A DNA stretch of 64,000 bases from positions 52,410-116,409 of the forward strand of contig VTPC01006086.1 of assembly GCA_011009095.1 (NCBI GenBank). Direction: 5' to 3'. Position numbers and translations under genes: made by a program. Under the pieces are notes generated by a model that saw only the letters and a list, made by a program, of their open reading frames with translations, was not told the DNA's origin and ran no database searches. Of the stretch, positions 19,929 through 33,379 are shown piece by piece; positions within the stretch are counted from its first letter, which is position 1; every line of letters begins with the position of its first letter. This DNA is from Ignelater luminosus (taxonomy: Eukaryota > Arthropoda > Insecta > Coleoptera > Elateridae).

Positions 19929-22510
19929 TTTTAAATCTTCTGGTCTTCATGTGAAATGCGGTTTCCAAATCGATCCTTTCAGGCCGGTTGAATTGGGGGT
20001 TTTCAGGTTTATCGAATTTGTGTCACGTTCATTCCATACGGTTTTCAAGATATCGGCCAATACAGGATTCCAGGGTCGATATTTATCGTAAAGTGAAAAA
20101 CGCCCAAGGTGTTCATTGACAACTAAAAGAATGAAAAACGTTCTTGTAGATTGCCAAGGCTTTATTCATCACATCTGAGAATGTTGCACTATCGCTTTCA
20201 AAGTAATTTGTTGAAAGTATTATGTGAGAACTACACAGTTCCTCTGTCTTGTGCCTATTTCATTGAACCTTCTTTCTTGCCCAATTTTGATCACGACTAA
20301 AAAGTCAGCAGTGATGAGTGAACAGAATGGAGCATTGTGTGCAGTAAAGTTCTTCTCTTGATTCAAATTGATTATTGGGAAAATGAGAGAGAAAGAGTCA
20401 AATCAAGAATGCAAGAAGGAATATTTTATATGTTGGAAGATGCTGCTGTTAGACCGTTTCATTATCTGGAGGGGATTTGAAAGATTATTATAACTGCTCT
20501 AATAGGTACACCCCGAATTACTGAGAAACAACTCCCAGATGCGAACAGTAGATCGTAACCAAGCAAGCTTATGTGGTATTCTAATTTGAGGATACTTCTA
20601 GATTCAATACCAGTCCGGGCATGTAATAAACCAGCTCAGAAGTATTCAGAAAGGTTTAGATTCTTACTTGCTTTATCCTCCAGACATTCCACTTTCCTCC
20701 TTCTTTCTTTGTAATTATCTCTCGTACTACTTTCCTTCACGTTGTTTGCTACAGCACAACGGTTTAAAACAAACTTGAATCACGTAGACTGTAATAAGAA
20801 CTTTGGCTTCTCACCCTTTTAAGCGGAGACCCATCTGAAAATCTGCCAGATGATCAATTATGATTGATGCACTCCTTATTCGACGTTTGTCCACTCTTTT
20901 TCCATAACTTTTTCCCTTTCGTTTATTGAGGATATTATTCATGAATTTCTCACATAGAAACTACGTGCCTATGAACTTCTCTTGCATTTGAAATAAATTA
21001 CAGTTAATAGAACTAAAAAAATAATACTCAAACAGTTAAAAAAGGCCTAATTATCTAGGCTTTTTCGAGCCAATCACTTTTATTCAATTTCTTTTTGAAG
21101 AAATGGAACAATCATCAGTTTATTTTAAAATAATCCAAAAGAAAGAAGGTAGAAAGATATTTGTTCAAGTTTAGTAGAGCTCGATAAATTTTATACCCTT
21201 TACGTAAGCGATCAGATTTGCAAGTAGCACAACAAAAAAAAGTTGCACGCGCGATCTTTTTAGTTTTTTTCCTTCCCTCTTTTCTTAAATATTTCGTTCT
21301 TTACAGAAAGGTTTTATGTGAAAAACGACCTAAACATTTTTTTTGTGAATAAAATAATTTTTAAAATAATTTATGTTTTTGTTCACTTAAATAATTCAAC
21401 GTGACGCTACAACCAGCCATATTAAAACTATTTGTACCAAGGTACGGAACGGATGGTCCTTGAATTCTTATTTTACGTTAATAGGGAGTTACTTCTTACG
21501 CCAACCCATAGCCACCCCTTCTAGACGCCACATACTATATACCTACGTGCCTCATTAACATGATTTAGGGGAAAATCCGGATTTACAGGATAAAGCTAAA
21601 ATGGGCCTTATAAGTAGGTACAGAATGTTTTATCGACATTGTTAGAATCTCATATCATTCAAAAATCATTGTTTAGTGCCGGACAATTTATCGAGAGAAA
21701 AAACGTTTCAATAAAATGTAAAAAAGCTGATAGATATTTTCTTCTAAGTTCCAATTTTATTCTAAATAATTTTATTATCAATTACTTTTGCCAAACGGTA
21801 TGCAACTGTTACGTTCTTTTCACCATCAATGTCTGTTACAGTTCTAACCGGCATGAAAATTATTTTTAGTCTTTTTCTGTTCTCTGCTGTTACTATCAAA
21901 AAGGATAAAGAGAAATATTAGATGAGATGAGAACAAATAAGTTCGAAACTCGAATTTAGGAATACGTTGAACACTTCTTAAATATTACTTTGTTATCGGA
22001 GAAGACTTTGGGTCGGTTTCTATTCTCTTCATGGTAACTCTACAACGGTAACCGATTGTGTCCGTTTTCTTCTTGTTAAAATCAGATCAAGTTACTTGTT
22101 TGGATTTTCAAAGATGCTTCATTAGTTAGTAAAAGGAAAAGAGACCGGGTCTTTGTGTTTTTATTTAAGTTTAAGTATTGTTCAAAAGTTTAAAGATTTT
22201 CCAAGTTTCAGATTTATTTTAATAGAAAAAACAAAGAATGCGTGGCAATCACTTTAGTCTTTGGGAATGTTGGTTTATAGTACTCTTAACCTTACAAATG
22301 CATCCATTACAGTTTTAGAATTTTATTACTTCTGCGGTATCACATACTTGTCTTTCGAAAAAAAACCTATACCTTTCACTATCTATTAATTGTAGTTCGT
22401 TAGTGTTTTGTTTTGAAATTATTATGCAGTGAGTAAATAAATACTGACTAGACACTTGTACATTTTATTGAATCGCTGTTCCTAAACAAATTATGTTACT
22501 TGTTATGTTA
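19929..22510. other. Probable goliath intron, no gene seen
   Basis: AT-rich sequence without recognisable exons, RNA genes or clear element ends. The short ORFs here show no known motif. Confidence 0.3.
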
Positions 22511-22514
22511 ATTT

Positions 22515-22538
22515 TGTGCCTCACGTTGTGGGCGCCAG
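22515..22538 (-). repeat. Putative LTR-retrotransposon primer-binding-site relic 1
   Basis: The minus strand reads ctggcgcccacaacgtgagg, close to the tRNA-Lys(1,2)-type primer-binding sequence tggcgcccaacgtggggc used by many LTR retroelements, with a two-base insertion. No paired LTR or gag/pol was recognised beside it, so this is a fragment at best. Confidence 0.4.
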
Positions 22539-22838
22539 AAAGAAATAGCGGTTGAATTTCATTCAGTTCTATGATAACTAGTTTCCATCAGGGAAAACTA
22601 ACTTTAATCAACTACTACAAGTTTTATCCTTAAATTTCATTCTAGATGTAGTTTAAGTTTGTCACTCGTGCGAGGTGTAGCTCGGGATATAGAAATGTGC
22701 TAAATCCAATAAAAATTATTACATCTTTTCCTGTACATCGTTCACAGTAAAATAATTACCGCTGAAATAAATGGAATCAATTGTATTTTGCAGATTTTCT
22801 AGTACATAGATAGAATTCGCATGATTTTTATAAACTTC

Positions 22839-22860
22839 GTGCCCCACGTTGTAAGTGCCA
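22839..22860 (-). repeat. Putative LTR-retrotransposon primer-binding-site relic 2
   Basis: The minus strand reads tggcacttacaacgtggggc, a second match to the tRNA-Lys-type primer-binding sequence, about 320 bp from the first. Flanking bases (aagtcgaaat) resemble those beside relic 1 (attcaaccgctat). The pair may be two decayed copies of the same element end. Confidence 0.35.
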
Positions 22861-23713
22861 TAAAAATATTTCGACTTAATTTTGTTCGAATCAGGTTTGG
22901 TGGTCAGAGAAAAAGAAATGTATGTGTATCTCATTCTATAATTTACATGGCACTAAGTCATGATGCTTGGTATAGAACATAAAACATTACATTGTTTTAT
23001 TAAAACAAAAACAAGATTCTTTTGTCATGAAGTTTAATATTAGATGTAGTTAAAGACAGAAACAGAAACAAACACACTCGATATTCGAAAACTTTTTCAA
23101 GTTCTTTCAGCGGGAAACTCAAAAAATGGAAGCTTTGGAAATATTTCCAGAAATCTAATAGTACTATAATTGTGGTAATAGAGGCCAAACACGTCCAATA
23201 CCAACTGCGAATTTTTTTTCCACCAGAATTGAATAACAAAGAATAAAGACTGTAAACCATAACAGGGACAAAATGACTTGCCCAAGTTTTTTGTTAAATT
23301 CTTATTACTAAAAGATCTCTTATGCTAGCTGTGTAGATCAAAAGATTAAAGAATGGGATGCTGTTTGTTGAAACTGAAGATTGGCAAAAAAATTGTATGA
23401 GTGCTCAAACAGCTGAGAAGATCAATCTTCTTTTATCATGTTCGACATCTTGTTTCCACGACATAAAATTCCAAACACAAGAAAACTTTGCTCATACTAT
23501 AGTATCCCATTTACTCAATGGTTTTTCACTTCAGATTGGCGTAAGAACCACCAGGCTCTTGAAGGAATGTAGATTTTCGCAAACTTTATTCAAGATTAGA
23601 TTAAATTACTGAATAAATGTTGCAAACTCTCAAAGATTAAAAAACATATAAAAATGAACCACTTGAATCAAATACCCTCTAACCGAAAATACTTTCTCCT
23701 GTAGAAGTTATTA

Positions 23714-24358
23714 TAATGGGTATCCATTTTTGAGTGTTACTTTTAAATTTGTAATAAAACACAGAATTGACTTTGCTTGTTAAAATATTTTTATTGATAA
23801 TGGAAGCATAAATGTTCCGGTTCGTAATGTGTAATAATATCTGACATGTAACCTTCTCTGAGTGCACGACAGGACAGCATTCTTTTCCCAAAATTTTCGA
23901 TAACATTTTGGCATAGTTGTCGTCAAATTTCTTGAATGGCTTCGATGATGTTCTCTTTAAGAGCGTTGATTGTTTGCGGATCGTTGACGTAAACCTTCTC
24001 TTTCAAATAACCAAATTACCTCTTCGAGAAATTATTCTCTCACCAAAACGCTGGCGCAGAGGATCAATTGTGGCGTTGGCTGTGTGTGATGTGACACCGT
24101 CTTGTTGAAACCACATAGTCTGGATGTTCATTCCTTCCAATTCATCCCATAAAAAATTAGTTATCATGGTTCGATAACGAGCTCCAGTAACGGCAGCGGT
24201 ATTTCCAGCTTCATTTTCAAAAAATATTGACCGATGATTTCACCAGCCCATAAACCACATCAAACCGTAACTTTTTGTGAATGCATTGGTTTTTCCAGTA
24301 ACACAAAATTTAGATAACGCGAAATTTCAAAGTAACACTCAAAAATGGACACCCTTTA
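23714..24358 (-). mobile_element. Internally deleted Tc1/mariner-superfamily DNA transposon with TIRs and TA duplications
   Basis: The ends taatgggtatccatttttga and (opposite strand) taaagggtgtccatttttga match over about 28 bp. Each end is flanked by TA, the target of this superfamily. The minus strand encodes DDE transposase pieces: NEAGNTAAVTGARYRTMIT, MWFQQDGVTSHTANATID (the second catalytic Asp region), LRQRFGERIISRRGN, then after a deletion KEKVYVNDPQTINALKENI and VIENFGKRMLSCRAL. The segment with the third catalytic acid and the N-terminal DNA-binding and first-Asp regions are missing. Stops interrupt the remainder. Confidence 0.8.
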
Positions 24359-24849
24359 TATGCATCTGTCAATGCCACCATTCTTGTACAAACACGCTTC
24401 TGCTGCTTAAGGCTAGCATAGTTTGGTTTGCTTTCTCTTGCTTTATTGCATCCTAAGACAAAATTAAATTTTTGGGTCTCTGAGGCAGTTGCCTTCCTAG
24501 CTTAACATCTGAAGCCTGTTTGGCTTGATCAATGTGTTGGGTTTTGAGTCTAAACAACTTTAGAAAGTTAACTGTGGAAAGATCAAAAAGATTCAGAATT
24601 CGAAGAAGTATTTAAAATTGCATTCACCATTAGGGTGATTTTTTGACTGATTTAATCATGATTCAGATGGTAAGGTTAGATAAAAAACTTTTATGGTCAG
24701 GCACTGAAATTTTTCTTTTTCATCATTGATTAATTAAAAAATATTCTAATGTATGGATAGTTAGTTTTAAAAAAAATGGGCGTGTATCCTAAAAATCTAG
24801 ACAACCTTTACATTGAAAAATAAGTGGTTGACTGCAACTTTTGAACATA

Positions 24850-25735
24850 AATACAACAGAAATATATTGTTTTAACGTTCGTGTTAATACGTTCCATTAA
24901 AGTCTAGAAGTGCTCTGGCGTGAAGTGGTGGGGTTTTGGCTTAATTCGTACTTCAAGTTCTGCACGTGTTTTTGCCTCTCACCCATTTTCATAGAATTTT
25001 TGTTTTGGCTGGTAGCAGGAAAACTCAGTAGGTCTTAATTGGGGGGCATTTGGTACGTTTTCAGTCTTCGGAATGTATCGTAGTCCATACTTTTAAATAC
25101 AGCTATTGTGTTCTTGGCGTAATGAGAACTTACCACGTCAGGTCAGAATACATGTTGACCATCTGATGTTTCTTTAAGAAAAGGTATCAGTCGTTTCTGT
25201 ATACACTCTTTAAGGTATACCTCTTGGTTGATACAGAGTGGGGAAGGGGCGATATACTCGTATACTTGGCACCGGTCTTTCCTATTGACTGCTAGCTATA
25301 CAAGAAGTTTTAATGGAAACTTGGTATGGCGCTTGAATTTGACTTCTGGATCGATCTCTGTACCCGTCAAATGATAAATATGACTCATCATCGAGAATAA
25401 CATCTAAATTATTAGTGGGCTTTAGAACACCTCTATGTAGTTTGGGTCATCAATTGCCTCTGTGTATATTTGATTTATTCACTTTTCTTTCTTTTAGAAT
25501 TCTACGCACGTATCCATGAGATATTCTAAGTTTTCTACCCAATTTCCTGTGTTTGGACGACTTTTCTAACCGCTTTTTATTCCAGCAACTTCCATTTCTT
25601 TTCAGACATCTTGTTTCTCTTTCTACCACTGTCAGGTTTTCTATCCAACAAATATTCATTTTTAATCCTACTAATTACACCATAGATCGTACTTCTTGCT
25701 ATCACCATCAATGTGAAATGAGTGATGCCCGATAG
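24850..25735 (-). pseudogene. Dead DDE transposase of a second Tc1/mariner-superfamily element
   Basis: The minus strand, read through stops and frameshifts, gives a transposase in normal order. STIYGVISRIKNEYLLDRKP and SGRKRNKMSEKKW come first, then a helix-turn-helix segment (KLGRKLRISHGYVRRILKER), VILDDESYLSFDG (first catalytic Asp), CINQEVYLKECIQKRLIPFL, and near the end PNAPQLRPTEF and EAKTRAELEVRIKPK. This family is common in insect genomes. At least ten stops or shifts make it non-functional. Terminal repeats were not located. Confidence 0.75.
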
Positions 25736-25739
25736 TATC

Positions 25740-28380
25740 TTACATTACCTTAGTTATTAAAAAATGCTATCTTAGATAAACATACTAGATTTGGTAATCT
25801 TGCTATAAGTTAGCAGTAATAATGCGGTAAAAAACATAAACCAGTTGGATTAGTGATATATTTAAACATCAAAGCATACAAAAAGATGGCAATCATTTTA
25901 GTCTGTGACCTGGAAGATGACATGAATCAAATTCGTGAAAGTACCGTTACTGTATTCACCCGTACCACTAAAGGAAGCCACAGAAAACTTGAAATGAAAA
26001 CAGTGGGTTTGGGAATTCATAACTCATTCTTTGGACCACCTGAATGCGCACCTACAGTGCTAACCGCTCAACCACGCTTATTGTGATTCTGCATGAAAAC
26101 ATAATTAAATATTTTGCACCCTCTTGCAAAATATTCTGCATGCGCCCATGCTGGAGAACATTCTCAAGAACATACCTCCTGCACTTACATAACTCATCTT
26201 AACGAACTTCAACTTCCGACGTTTTCGATTTTTGATTCTTACATACATATTTTGTTTCAAGCAATTCTATCCTTAGACTTCAGGATTTGACATCTTCAGA
26301 CTCCAGACTGATATACATTCTCATATCTTGTTAAAACTCTTTTCTGCTATAAATCAATTAATTACTTCTCTCACTTTCATGTTTCAGATTGTAAATTAAC
26401 AGAAAAAACATCATCCGGTCTAGACCATTATAAAACAAAACACAACAGCAAGTGGAATGAACTTTCTCATTTGTCTATATTATAATAATCAGGTCCCAAA
26501 AATGTTAGCTTTATAAGAAATATTGTAATAAGTACCCAATAAGTTAATTCTTTGTATAATCAGAGAAGCCACATTTATCCTGCTTTAAAAGTAAAAATCT
26601 CGTTCTCTTCATAATGTAAATTTAATGTTCGAATACACTAAAGATGTAAATTGTTAACAAAAAAAAAAAACAAAATAATCATTGAACTTTTTTTACTTGA
26701 TTGTTTTTGGCTGCAAGTCAAGTTACCTAAACCTAAGAAACACCTGCTGTGTATTGGACATAAACCAAAATCGTTGACGAGAACTATAGTTTTACGTAAT
26801 ATGTACAGTGTAAGATGCAAAACTAGCCAACTTTAAATAAGAAAAACAAAACAAATTCCCTGCAAAATAAGAAAAACCAAATTCAATTAGTTTTTTCCGC
26901 ACTGATTTAACCTTAACATAGACTGGTACACAGAAGACAATAAAAAAGTCAATCTAACGTATGCAAAAACAAGATCAATAATCTTTCCATTCTACATTAG
27001 AATTGCAAAATTTGACGTAAGCTTCATATTGTGCAACTTTAATAAGATTACTTTATAGATAGATAGCAATCGCGACAAAAACGTTCGATATCGTCTAAAA
27101 ATATTTTTTTAAGCACAATTCAAGTTGATTAACCTTTTAGTCTAATGTTACTCTTATTGATAAGGTAAAAAGTAAATATTGGTCTAAACGAAATTATTTT
27201 TAGAGCAGAAATAATGTCGAAAAGTAAATATTATTGCGTATGTGGTGTAATTGAATTATAACCAATAATTAAAATAGTAATTACTGGTCTGGATTTTGTA
27301 AACCGAAATAAGTTCATCGTATTTAGAGTGAAGAATTACATTTTACTCTTTATACATTTCAATATAAAAAAAACCATTAATTCTCAAGTTCCATTCCCAT
27401 TCAATTGTTTATTATTTCATTTTGATTTGGTCTTTTCTATGACATATCAAGGTTTTAGAAAGTAAAATGGCCCATTACTTAAATTAAAAGCTGTAACAAT
27501 CTTGTATCATAGTTTAAAAACAAATTGCACCGAATTAGTCAAACGGTAGTCTTCAGTTGTGAGCAGGAAAAGTGTAAGAAAACTATAAAAGACTGTTAAA
27601 ACCTGCCACTTTTGTAGTTTCATCCAACTAATACAAAAGCATATGGTTTTAAGATTTTCACGAAGAAAAGGAAATCAGTTTCTCTAACTAATACAATACA
27701 AAAATGGATGCTCTTTCAATTTTTCGGAATCATAAAAAGATAACATGACAAATATGCATTCATAAACTTGCTTTAAATTGAATGCAGAAAACATTTCTGA
27801 AGAGATTACAAGAGAAAATAGATAAATAGATAGTTTGCGACTACACCGGAGAGAAACTAACCGGCATTTTCGCGACTCGGTTCATATTTCACTGCCTAAT
27901 CTCTCCGTGCTCACTGTTTTCAGCAACAGCCTACAGTCGAGTAACAAAATAAATGCAGCTGCAACAAACTTAATAGATTAACTTAATAATTAACTTCACA
28001 ATTAGCGACCAAGCGTGTAAACAATCCAAGAAGTAGTTTGAAAGGAACTAATAACCGCCGGATTATCATTCACCGGCTTGCAAGCATCAACACTGCTAGA
28101 TCAACAAACACATCATCAGTGACAGGAAGGCAGTCTGCTAAGGAGCGGGAATTCTTCTTACAAAGTGCCCCTACATATTAAAAATACTTAACAAAATTGC
28201 TGAATTTCCAAAGCCGCACCTTAGTTGTGTGAAAACAGAAACCAACATCGGTTCGTATCTATAAAAACATCAAGAAGGAACTTCTTCAAAATTATGACAA
28301 TGGAGAACAAAAGATTCAGTTTCGTATTAAGTTATGGAATCATAAATATCAACTAGGCATGATTATGCACTAACAGTTGC
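25740..28380. other. Probable goliath intron, no gene seen
   Basis: AT-rich sequence. The short ORFs (up to 77 codons) have no recognisable motif. No clear inverted repeats or RNA genes were found. Confidence 0.3.
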
Positions 28381-28383
28381 AAA

Positions 28384-28630
28384 GAATGATGTGAACAGGT
28401 TCCTCTACAAGATCCACGGTGGCATTCCATGCTGCATCCTCCGTACTCTGCTTCATACATATAAGACTTTCATTCAACCTGTCATTGACTACAGATTTAT
28501 CTATTTTTCATTTGATCTAACGGCTCCAAAGTAAAGAGAAGGTCATATGTAGGACGATTCGAAACTTGGAGCGCTGCCACCCTTCGATTGAAGTTTGCCG
28601 CGCTTCCTGAAAACTATCGAAAGAAACCTC
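28384..28630 (+). pseudogene. LINE reverse transcriptase C-terminal fragment (jockey/I-like)
   Basis: Plus-strand frames give AKNDVNRFLYKIHGG, then CILRTLLHTYKTFIQPVIDY, then IRNLERCHPSIEVCRAS. The order (Y)xTxIxPVxDY followed by a conserved region with R and a hydrophobic core is typical of the RT thumb/connection region of jockey-like non-LTR elements. Frameshifts separate the pieces. There is no RNase H or other domain. Confidence 0.5.
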
Positions 28631-31600
28631 GAGCCAAAAGAAATACCCTCCAGCTATTTTTTTACAAAATAGGGAAAATATTTTGATCCCCATAGCATAT
28701 CACTAATCCAACAATTTCTGTCATCAACTCAGACACTCCCAAATAATAATAATCATCGCCCATCTAGAAATCAACCTACTGTTTTGAATCTGCATAATAA
28801 CATCGACTCTGCGGATGCTTCCTGGGTTGTTATGAGACTCCTCGGAGTCTTTCGACTTCTATGGGACTTTCCGTGGGGATCGTGTTGTCATCAGTATAAG
28901 ACCTACTTTTTCTTTTTTTTTCTCTTTTGTTCGCCGCGCCGCTTCCAATTGACAAGAAAGAATTCCACCTCTTCAGTGAATTTATTCCCAGTCTACAGGA
29001 TCATCGATAGTATTCCTTGAGTATGAGCGCCCTTGCATTGTCAACCGTCGATTTCCTTCTCTTGCCTTTGCTTGCTTGGCGCAAGTTCATTTCTTGTCAA
29101 TCAATCATATCAGACGAGCGTTGTAGTTTGAATTCCATCAACTATCCTCGTAGTACTAAAAAAAAACTTTACATCTTCTAAAATCATTGTTTTCTTCTGA
29201 CAAGCACAGTTATAGAGAACTGTTCAAAAAACTTGCGGTATGCAGATGTGCGAATTCCTAAGTTCGTTCCAAAGAAGACGATTGATCAGAAGGAAATGCA
29301 TATGAACAACTCTAGACTTCAGAAAATAACATGGAACAACTCCATTGTCAAATAAATGGCAAAATTAATTTAGCTCGCTTGTCATTTCCTGATTCCCGAA
29401 GACAGTTTCACAAACTGCCAACAATGAAGATTGCAATGATTTCATCGCAACGAGTTCGCCTGCATTCACAATGTGACTCTCAACGACTATCCAGCAACCG
29501 TCGCCAGCGCGGCTATACAACCAACAGTTAGATGTGATTTTTCAGCTAATAACACACAAAACCTCAAATATCTACAAGTGTAAACCACAACCAAAGTCTA
29601 TAACCGACACATGTAATAAGACGGCTTCACGGTTCCATCACGATACCATAAGGTGATCTATATTTCAGCTCTAAAACCTTTGCCGTATTCGGACAAGGGC
29701 CTTCGGCAAATTCTTCGTAAAAAGTTAATGGGAGCAATGAATTCTGCTGACAAATATTGTGACTCATGGCTGCGAACAAGCAAATTATGCAGAAAAATCA
29801 GCAAGAACTGAGTTTTATTTTTTAAGTTTGAACCCGTTACGTTTGAGGCCTTCCAAACGAAGAACGTTTTAAGGGGCATATTTGGATTACTAATACATCG
29901 GAAAACTAAACTTTTATATTGATAGATAAAAGTAGACAAGAGTTACTTTGGTAGTTTCGATTCAGTCTTGTATCAGTAGGATCTTAAATTTCAAAAAAGT
30001 CAGGTGACAGAAGTCGTGTAGAAACTTCAACCTCGTATTAGGGTTTGTCAGGTCGATGAAAAGCAATAACACAAGGAAAATCATAAACTCATGATGTATG
30101 GGTCTAGTTCCCGATAAACAGCTTTAGAACTTATCTTGACGGTTTTTTCTGGTAAAGGCGTTGTTCATCACAGCACAATTAAGATCTTTAATTACCAACT
30201 CTATATCTAAACGCAAAAGACGGTACAGCTTGCTACCAGTCTACCTCTTTTAAGAGTTCTTTTTTGAATGTACCTATACTAGAAGTGAAATCTAATTCAA
30301 TGGTGAATTGACCATTTTGAAATGTCAAGTTAAACAGAAAAATTAACCATGCTGATAATTGGGCAAAACAGAATTCTTCTAAATGGATTTTAAGTAGACA
30401 ATATATTCACAATGGTGGTTTAATCTAACTAAAATTAGACATTATCCATATTCGCCAGCTCAACAATAAATATTAAACGTGATAGTATGTAAATGAATCC
30501 CTGACAAACATTCAAAGGGCTTTATAGGACCAAAGTAAACATTTGGTATTTTAACATTTATAAGTATCCAAACACCCTCGCATTTGAGATAAGATTTCTG
30601 TGTGTGTAACAGAGCAAAGCTTTGAATTTAACGTGGGTTTTGTAATTCTCCTTCTTCCCACCTGTTACAAGGCCTGTAAACAAAATCGATAAGAGATGTT
30701 TAATAAATTTTTCAAAAACTGTAGCTGCTATCATATGAATTTTTCTTTTAGGAACTGCGCATTTTTAGATACGTGAATTCTTTTGTTTCCTGAGAAGCAC
30801 GAATATCCCTGATAAGGGACTTAACAATTTTCTTTTTACCTTCACCGCACCTACTTTTCACTTAAACATAAAATTATCGGAGTTAATTGCTCTATCTAAA
30901 GATAATTAAGCAATTAAATAATGAAATCATAAATATACTAATAACATAGTGACTAATAGTTTATAATTAAGAAACAACCAATGGTTTTGAACTTTTGCGA
31001 CAGACTTGCGGTAGTTTTAGCGGAACTAATAATTTGCAAACCGCGTACTACTCCTAATTAAAGCTTAATTCTTAGACATCTCAAATTGAAAATTATGGAG
31101 AAATTACTACGTCACATTTCATTTCAAAATTGCTCTCGCTCTCTCCCTGCAATGCACATTAATACACCAAACAACATGGTAATCAATAATCTCGAGGCTA
31201 ACCATAAATATTTATCTTCTTATTTGGCAAAAGACCAAGCTGTCTTTTTTGTTATTGTGCTTTATAAAGTTAAACTAAAACAAGAAGTTAAGATAATGTA
31301 GGAAATTAAATTAGTTTATCCATACCGACCGACTTTTGATTAAAATCCTTCAGAAGTTTCAATGATGAGTTGCAGTTCTAGCAAATTTTTAAATAGTTTA
31401 ATTTGAGATAATATTCTTGTTGCCATTACATATTTCTATGATTAATAATCACCCTTCAAATAAACAATGTTTTAAGTTTTCTTTTGTTCGGAAATAAATA
31501 TCATTCCTCTGACGACTTGTGAATTGTTATTTTCAGCAGCGTGCTGAATAATTAGTTTTTTAAATATTTCTTGGTCTTAATCAATGACTTTCATTGTTGG

Positions 31601-33261
31601 ACTTTGGACTTTTCAAACTTTCATAGTTTAGAATTTCGAAATTTCAATATTTTCAAGTCAAATCAAGAATCCTAAATCTAGGATTCTATTTGAAACTCTT
31701 TATACTTGTGCGCTAAGTTCATGTCAAAGGCATATGCTTCCAAGTAAACTCAAACCCACTATGTCTTACTACATCCAAATCACGCCAAATCCTCGTTATC
31801 AAGAAAGCGCTTTTATCAATTTTTTTTTATCAAGATCAATCAGGAATCACCACCATCAAAAGTAAAGAAAAGAAAAGAGTCATCTAGTTGATATCTTCTC
31901 GTCACCATATTACCCCAATTAATGAGACGACTCCATGCTAGGCAGCACCACATCTACAATTTTTCCCTTTTGATAATAACAGGTAATCTGGCCCGAAACA
32001 GTCGTCTTACGACTTTAGTTAACAAGCTGTTGTCATGTCTTCGCAGAACTACTGTCCCATCTTCCTTCTGTTTACCTGGGGTGGACTGCTAAAGATGTCA
32101 TTGTCTATTAGCTACAAGCCCAAGTCAAACATCTAATTTAAGTCAAGTAGTTCGGTCGATATTTCGAGAGCACATTAGGCCCGAGATATGACTGAAATAA
32201 CCATCACATGATCTGAAAAAACCAACCGCCTAAATTCCGCTCTTAAATTATGATTTATTTAGCACAATTTACAACTGCAAATACTGGCCCAAACAGTCGC
32301 ATCATTTCTAACAGCCCAAACGGCTTAGAAAAACTCGATCTAAAAAAGCTTAGACATCTCGACGGTAGGACTCAGTCTAGATCTCAACTTTTTAAATAAA
32401 TTTAATATTTCCAAGCTTTCAACATAAAACATCTGGGAATGCAAAGCATAATCACAACGAACTCCCTTTTATTACTGGATTCGAGTAACAGTTTTAAAAA
32501 TTTTTCAAATTTCGGCGGCTATGTTTCCGAAGAGATATCAAAAAACGAAGACACCACGTCGTTTTTAGTTTTTGATGTAAAATCCAAATCTGAAGTCAAA
32601 ATTTAAAAAACATGCGGACAGACAGACAGACTTCGCAAATTTAGTAACGACTTCTATCGGCGACGAGAAGTGCAACCGATTGGAATCAAAAGTGGATGCG
32701 TCAATATTGAAGCTGATTGAGATCAAAACTGAAGATGCTCTAAGTCGGTAGTGGTAGAGCATTGACTGTCGACTTGAAGAAATTGATTAAGGCTAAGGAG
32801 GATTTGATGGTAATGATTTCTTTTATGGAGTGGATGGAATTGGAGGAGAATAAGAAAAATCGGAGTATTACTGTGGCTGAATGAGTGGAGTGATAGGAAT
32901 GTTGGCAAAACGACTTTTTTCTAGCATTCTGCGCTTCGAGGGATTTGAGTGCAGAAGATGTCGGCCGGGGGATTTCTGGTAACCGTGGAATAGCAGGCCT
33001 GAAGATTCTCAAGTTAAAGTACCTTCCCTAGCATCTAAAAACGCAAAGAAACCGACTGGTGGTGGAGTAAAGTTGACGGATAATCAGCAATCCGGATCCC
33101 GTAACCGATCCGTCTGGGCATCACGCGCTACTGCGGTCAGAAGCAGAAATATAGTTCTTTGTTCGTACTACAAAGTGTTCATAAATGTTTCTGGGTCCAG
33201 TGGGCTGTGAAATCATGCTTGCGGCTGCATTTGCCGCCTTTTGAAAGACAGGGTATATATT
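28631..33261. other. TE-like debris, no assignable gene
   Basis: A GC-richer patch with several short ORFs at 28780-29540 probably continues the LINE debris. The minus strand near 30040-30090 has a weak RT motif-A-like LLLFIDLT. The rest to 33261 shows no recognised domain, exon or clear repeat structure. Confidence 0.25.
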
Positions 33262-33370
33262 AGAATGTTTGTCACGTTACACGCATTGCATCGTTGTTAT
33301 GATGGTTACCTAATCTTATGTTTTTTAAGAATTAATAATAAAATTAGTTGTGAATAAACCTACAACTTTA
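33262..33370 (+). repeat. Possible solo-LTR tail
   Basis: The stretch with aattaataataaaattagtt followed by gtgaataaacctacaacttt resembles the polyadenylation end of insect gypsy-type LTRs. No paired LTR or target duplication was found, so this is tentative. Confidence 0.2.
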
Positions 33371-33379
33371 GTTTTAAAA

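Noticed and set aside
29990..30110. Minus-strand LINE motif A (LLLFIDLT)
   Set aside because: Only one short motif matches, with no neighbouring RT motif in the right place. Too weak to call.
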